Origin: an uncultured Shimia sp.
GTDB taxonomy: Bacteria; Pseudomonadota; Alphaproteobacteria; Rhodobacterales; Rhodobacteraceae
Direction: 5' to 3'
Assembly: GCF_947498095.1 (NCBI RefSeq)
Contig: NZ_CANMJE010000008.1
Span: forward strand, 145,201-209,200
DNA length: 64,000 nucleotides
The notes under the pieces were generated by a model, which did no database searches, was not told the origin of the DNA, and was given only the letters and a program-made list of their open reading frames with translations. This document shows positions 62,810 through 64,000 of the stretch, one piece after another; the first letter of the stretch is position 1, and each line of letters opens with the position of its first letter. The translations under genes were made by a program, and so were the position numbers.

Positions 62810-63074
62810 GGATAAACCCCTCATTAGGCACAATCGACACCATCACAGTTGATCGCTGTCACCTGAGTGGATGGATAAAATGCCCATAAGGAGAATTAAC
62901 CCTCCATACTGAGATAACACCACATATGACGGCCTACTCTGAATAAACTTGCCGTATGGAGAAAACCTACCATAAGGAGAAAACACGGCAAATGGCGACC
63001 TATTCTGAATAAAGTACTCATTAGGCACAAACAAACAAATTGAGGATTATGGAATAAACCCTCCATTAGGCACA
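62810..63074 (+). repeat. Array of seven degenerate ~24-bp repeats
   Basis: Consensus close to GGAATAAACCCTCCATWAGG followed by CACA or AGA. Copies begin near 62810, 62873, 62890, 62939, 62958, 63005 and 63051. Two pairs are only 17-19 bases apart; the rest are 46-63 apart. The best copies are 63051-63074 and 62810-62832. Not a CRISPR array, since spacers are irregular and copies are degenerate. Function unknown; binding-site array, iterons or remnants of a duplicated leader are possible. Confidence 0.7.
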
Positions 63075-63241
63075 AACACGGCATATGAGAACTCACCAAA
63101 AATAAATACTTAACACGTTAATGGATTCTCACCCTTTTTATGGCCGTTACTCACTCCTCTACTTGAGAGTCATTCTCAAGTAACCCTGCACCCACACACA
63201 TCCTAACCCACACTGAACACCAATTTCTTGGAGGCTTACCC

Positions 63242-63412
63242 ATGTCTACTTACGAAGCCAGCTTCAAAACTACAGACCCAATCACAGGTGAAACAAAGCT
63301 GAACCGCTTGTTCACTATGCGAGCACCAAACGCACAACAGGTCGCTGCCAGAGCAAACGCTCTTGGCCTACCTCAAAGCGCACAAGGTGAACTCATCGTT
63401 TACCGTTTCTAA
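63242..63412 (+). CDS. Small protein (56 aa) of the element
   Basis: MSTYEASFKTTDPITGETKL to the end PQSAQGELIVYRF, with a central helix AQQVAARANALG. GGAGG lies seven bases before the ATG. Too short for common ORF cutoffs but has a strong ribosome-binding site and clean ends. No recognised family. 21 bases before the next gene. Confidence 0.65.
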   Translation: MSTYEASFKTTDPITGETKLNRLFTMRAPNAQQVAARANALGLPQSAQGELIVYRF

Positions 63413-63433
63413 TCCTAGAAAACCTATCACTAT

Positions 63434-64000
63434 ATGAACGCAATACTTGAATCAGTGGTGACGGGGGAAACCTCTTCTCCATCACAATCCCTTTGTCCTG
63501 TTTGTGGGGCATTGTTTAAATATCGAAGTAACAAAACCTTCTGTTCACCTAGATGCCGCAAGACAAGCAGCAAGCGCCATGAGAGACACAAAGTCCCTGC
63601 TAATGCTGCAAGCAGCGCTTATAAAGCCAGACAGCAAATCGAGAAGTTTGATCTCGCTCTTCGCATGGGCGAAACGTTGTACACCATGCCACCGATGGAA
63701 CGCTTAGGTTATCTTGAAGCAGTCATAAGGCTGGCTAGAGATGGTCATTGCCCACTGGTGCGAGACATACTCACCACTCCCAAACTGATGCGACCAAACC
63801 CTCAAGACAGCCATCTGTTCTACCGTAAGAAACCCCGAGTTTACTGCACGATCTCCCAAGCAGCCAATCGCTACACCGTATGGTCACCTTGGCATTCAAC
63901 TATTGATCGCGTCGTCAAAGGTCTTGAGCCTCCCCATCTGAATGGGTCCACCGTTAAGGTTAGGAAACGGAGGACTAAGAATGGCAAACAAGCGACTGAA
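63434..64000 (+). CDS. Cys-motif (treble-clef-like) protein, 3' end outside window
   Basis: Open from ATG 63434 to the window end (189 codons, no stop). N-terminal metal-binding motif CPVCGALFKYRSNKTFCSPRC (CxxC, 13 residues, CxxxC) followed by a basic stretch KTSSKRHERHK. A helical middle (MERLGYLEAVIRLARDGHC) and a basic C-terminal part (VKVRKRRTKNGKQ) follow. Probably nucleic-acid-binding. Similar short Cys-motif proteins are common on phages and islands. Function unknown. Confidence 0.7.
   Translation, partial: MNAILESVVTGETSSPSQSLCPVCGALFKYRSNKTFCSPRCRKTSSKRHERHKVPANAASSAYKARQQIEKFDLALRMGETLYTMPPMERLGYLEAVIRLARDGHCPLVRDILTTPKLMRPNPQDSHLFYRKKPRVYCTISQAANRYTVWSPWHSTIDRVVKGLEPPHLNGSTVKVRKRRTKNGKQATE

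Larger units (their letters stand above)
59794..64000 (+). mobile_element. Integrated element at tRNA-Thr (right end outside window)
   Basis: Grounds: tRNA and duplicated 42-bp segment, an intact tyrosine integrase directly downstream, lower GC and use of AGA/AGG/CTA codons unlike the upstream genes, and small unknown genes with a Cys-rich motif. The exact left boundary is uncertain and the right attachment site is not in the window. Prophage, satellite or genomic island cannot be told apart from this part. Confidence 0.75.

Noticed and set aside
62810..63074. CRISPR array
   Set aside because: Copies are degenerate, spacing varies from 17 to 63 bases, two copies nearly touch, and no cas gene is seen.
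62843..63099. Two minus-strand frames with repeated CLMEGLF/PYGKF-like segments
   Set aside because: Their repetition comes from the DNA repeat array; they have no ribosome-binding site and lie in two different frames.

Overview
The window reads as a chromosomal stretch of an alphaproteobacterium of the Rhodobacteraceae (Roseobacter group). The grounds are the phaZ/phaC-phaP-phaR cluster, the DUF2842, DUF2312 (GapR-like), DUF6524 and Hint_2-type proteins, a VPLPA-CTERM protein, dense GC-rich coding and many ATGA-type overlaps. No database search was possible, so all names rest on recognised motifs and family resemblance.

Layout. 1-2782 (minus) is a bufferin-type operon: two tandem DUF2282 precursor peptides, an MNIO (DUF692) enzyme, a DUF2063 partner and a DoxX-like membrane protein cut by the window edge. 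3016-4998 is thrS. 5156-8157 holds three alpha/beta hydrolases and a VOC protein. 8202-12670 is the polyhydroxybutyrate cluster: depolymerase, synthase, phasin and the repressor PhaR. Three perfect CTGC-N3-GCAG palindromes lie in its promoters. 12787-19039 holds an orphan DegT-type aminotransferase and a gamma-glutamyl/polyamine-type catabolic cluster: a FAD oxidase, two glutamine-synthetase-like ligases and a class I amidotransferase. A 16-bp TGATCA-centred element is shared by two of its promoters. 19703-23080 is a polar amino acid ABC transporter. 23186-26638 holds PhnD-like, TerB-like and DUF1330 proteins and two paralogous secreted proteins.

26684-33976 contains pyrG, secG, a Hint-domain protein, a cobalt-type nitrile hydratase operon, DUF6524, purA and DUF2842. 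34027-39708 contains an SDR-DoxX fusion, DUF2269, a 721-residue acidic protein, thiamine pyrophosphokinase and an EamA exporter. 39868-45088 is a Liv/Urt-type ABC transporter with a Tat-exported binding protein. It is divergent from an XRE/short-chain-acyl regulator (45304), which is followed by a receiver, a small membrane protein, an SSS-type sensor kinase and a SpoA (FliM/FliN-like) protein.

51125-53384 is a sulfide/persulfide operon (ETHE1-like MBL, two YeeE halves, a TIGR01244 protein) with a long inverted repeat in its leader. 53516-59612 carries a DksA-like protein behind an FNR-like box, a fused FadJ-type enzyme, a GapR-like protein and an iron-type ABC permease.

From about 59.7 kb the character changes. 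A 5' fragment of tRNA-Thr, a complete tRNA-Thr(TGT) and a tyrosine integrase mark the edge of a lower-GC integrated element. It runs off the window end and carries a small unknown gene, a VPLPA-CTERM protein with a thrombospondin-C-like domain, a seven-copy degenerate repeat array of about 24 bp, a 56-aa protein and a Cys-motif protein truncated by the window.
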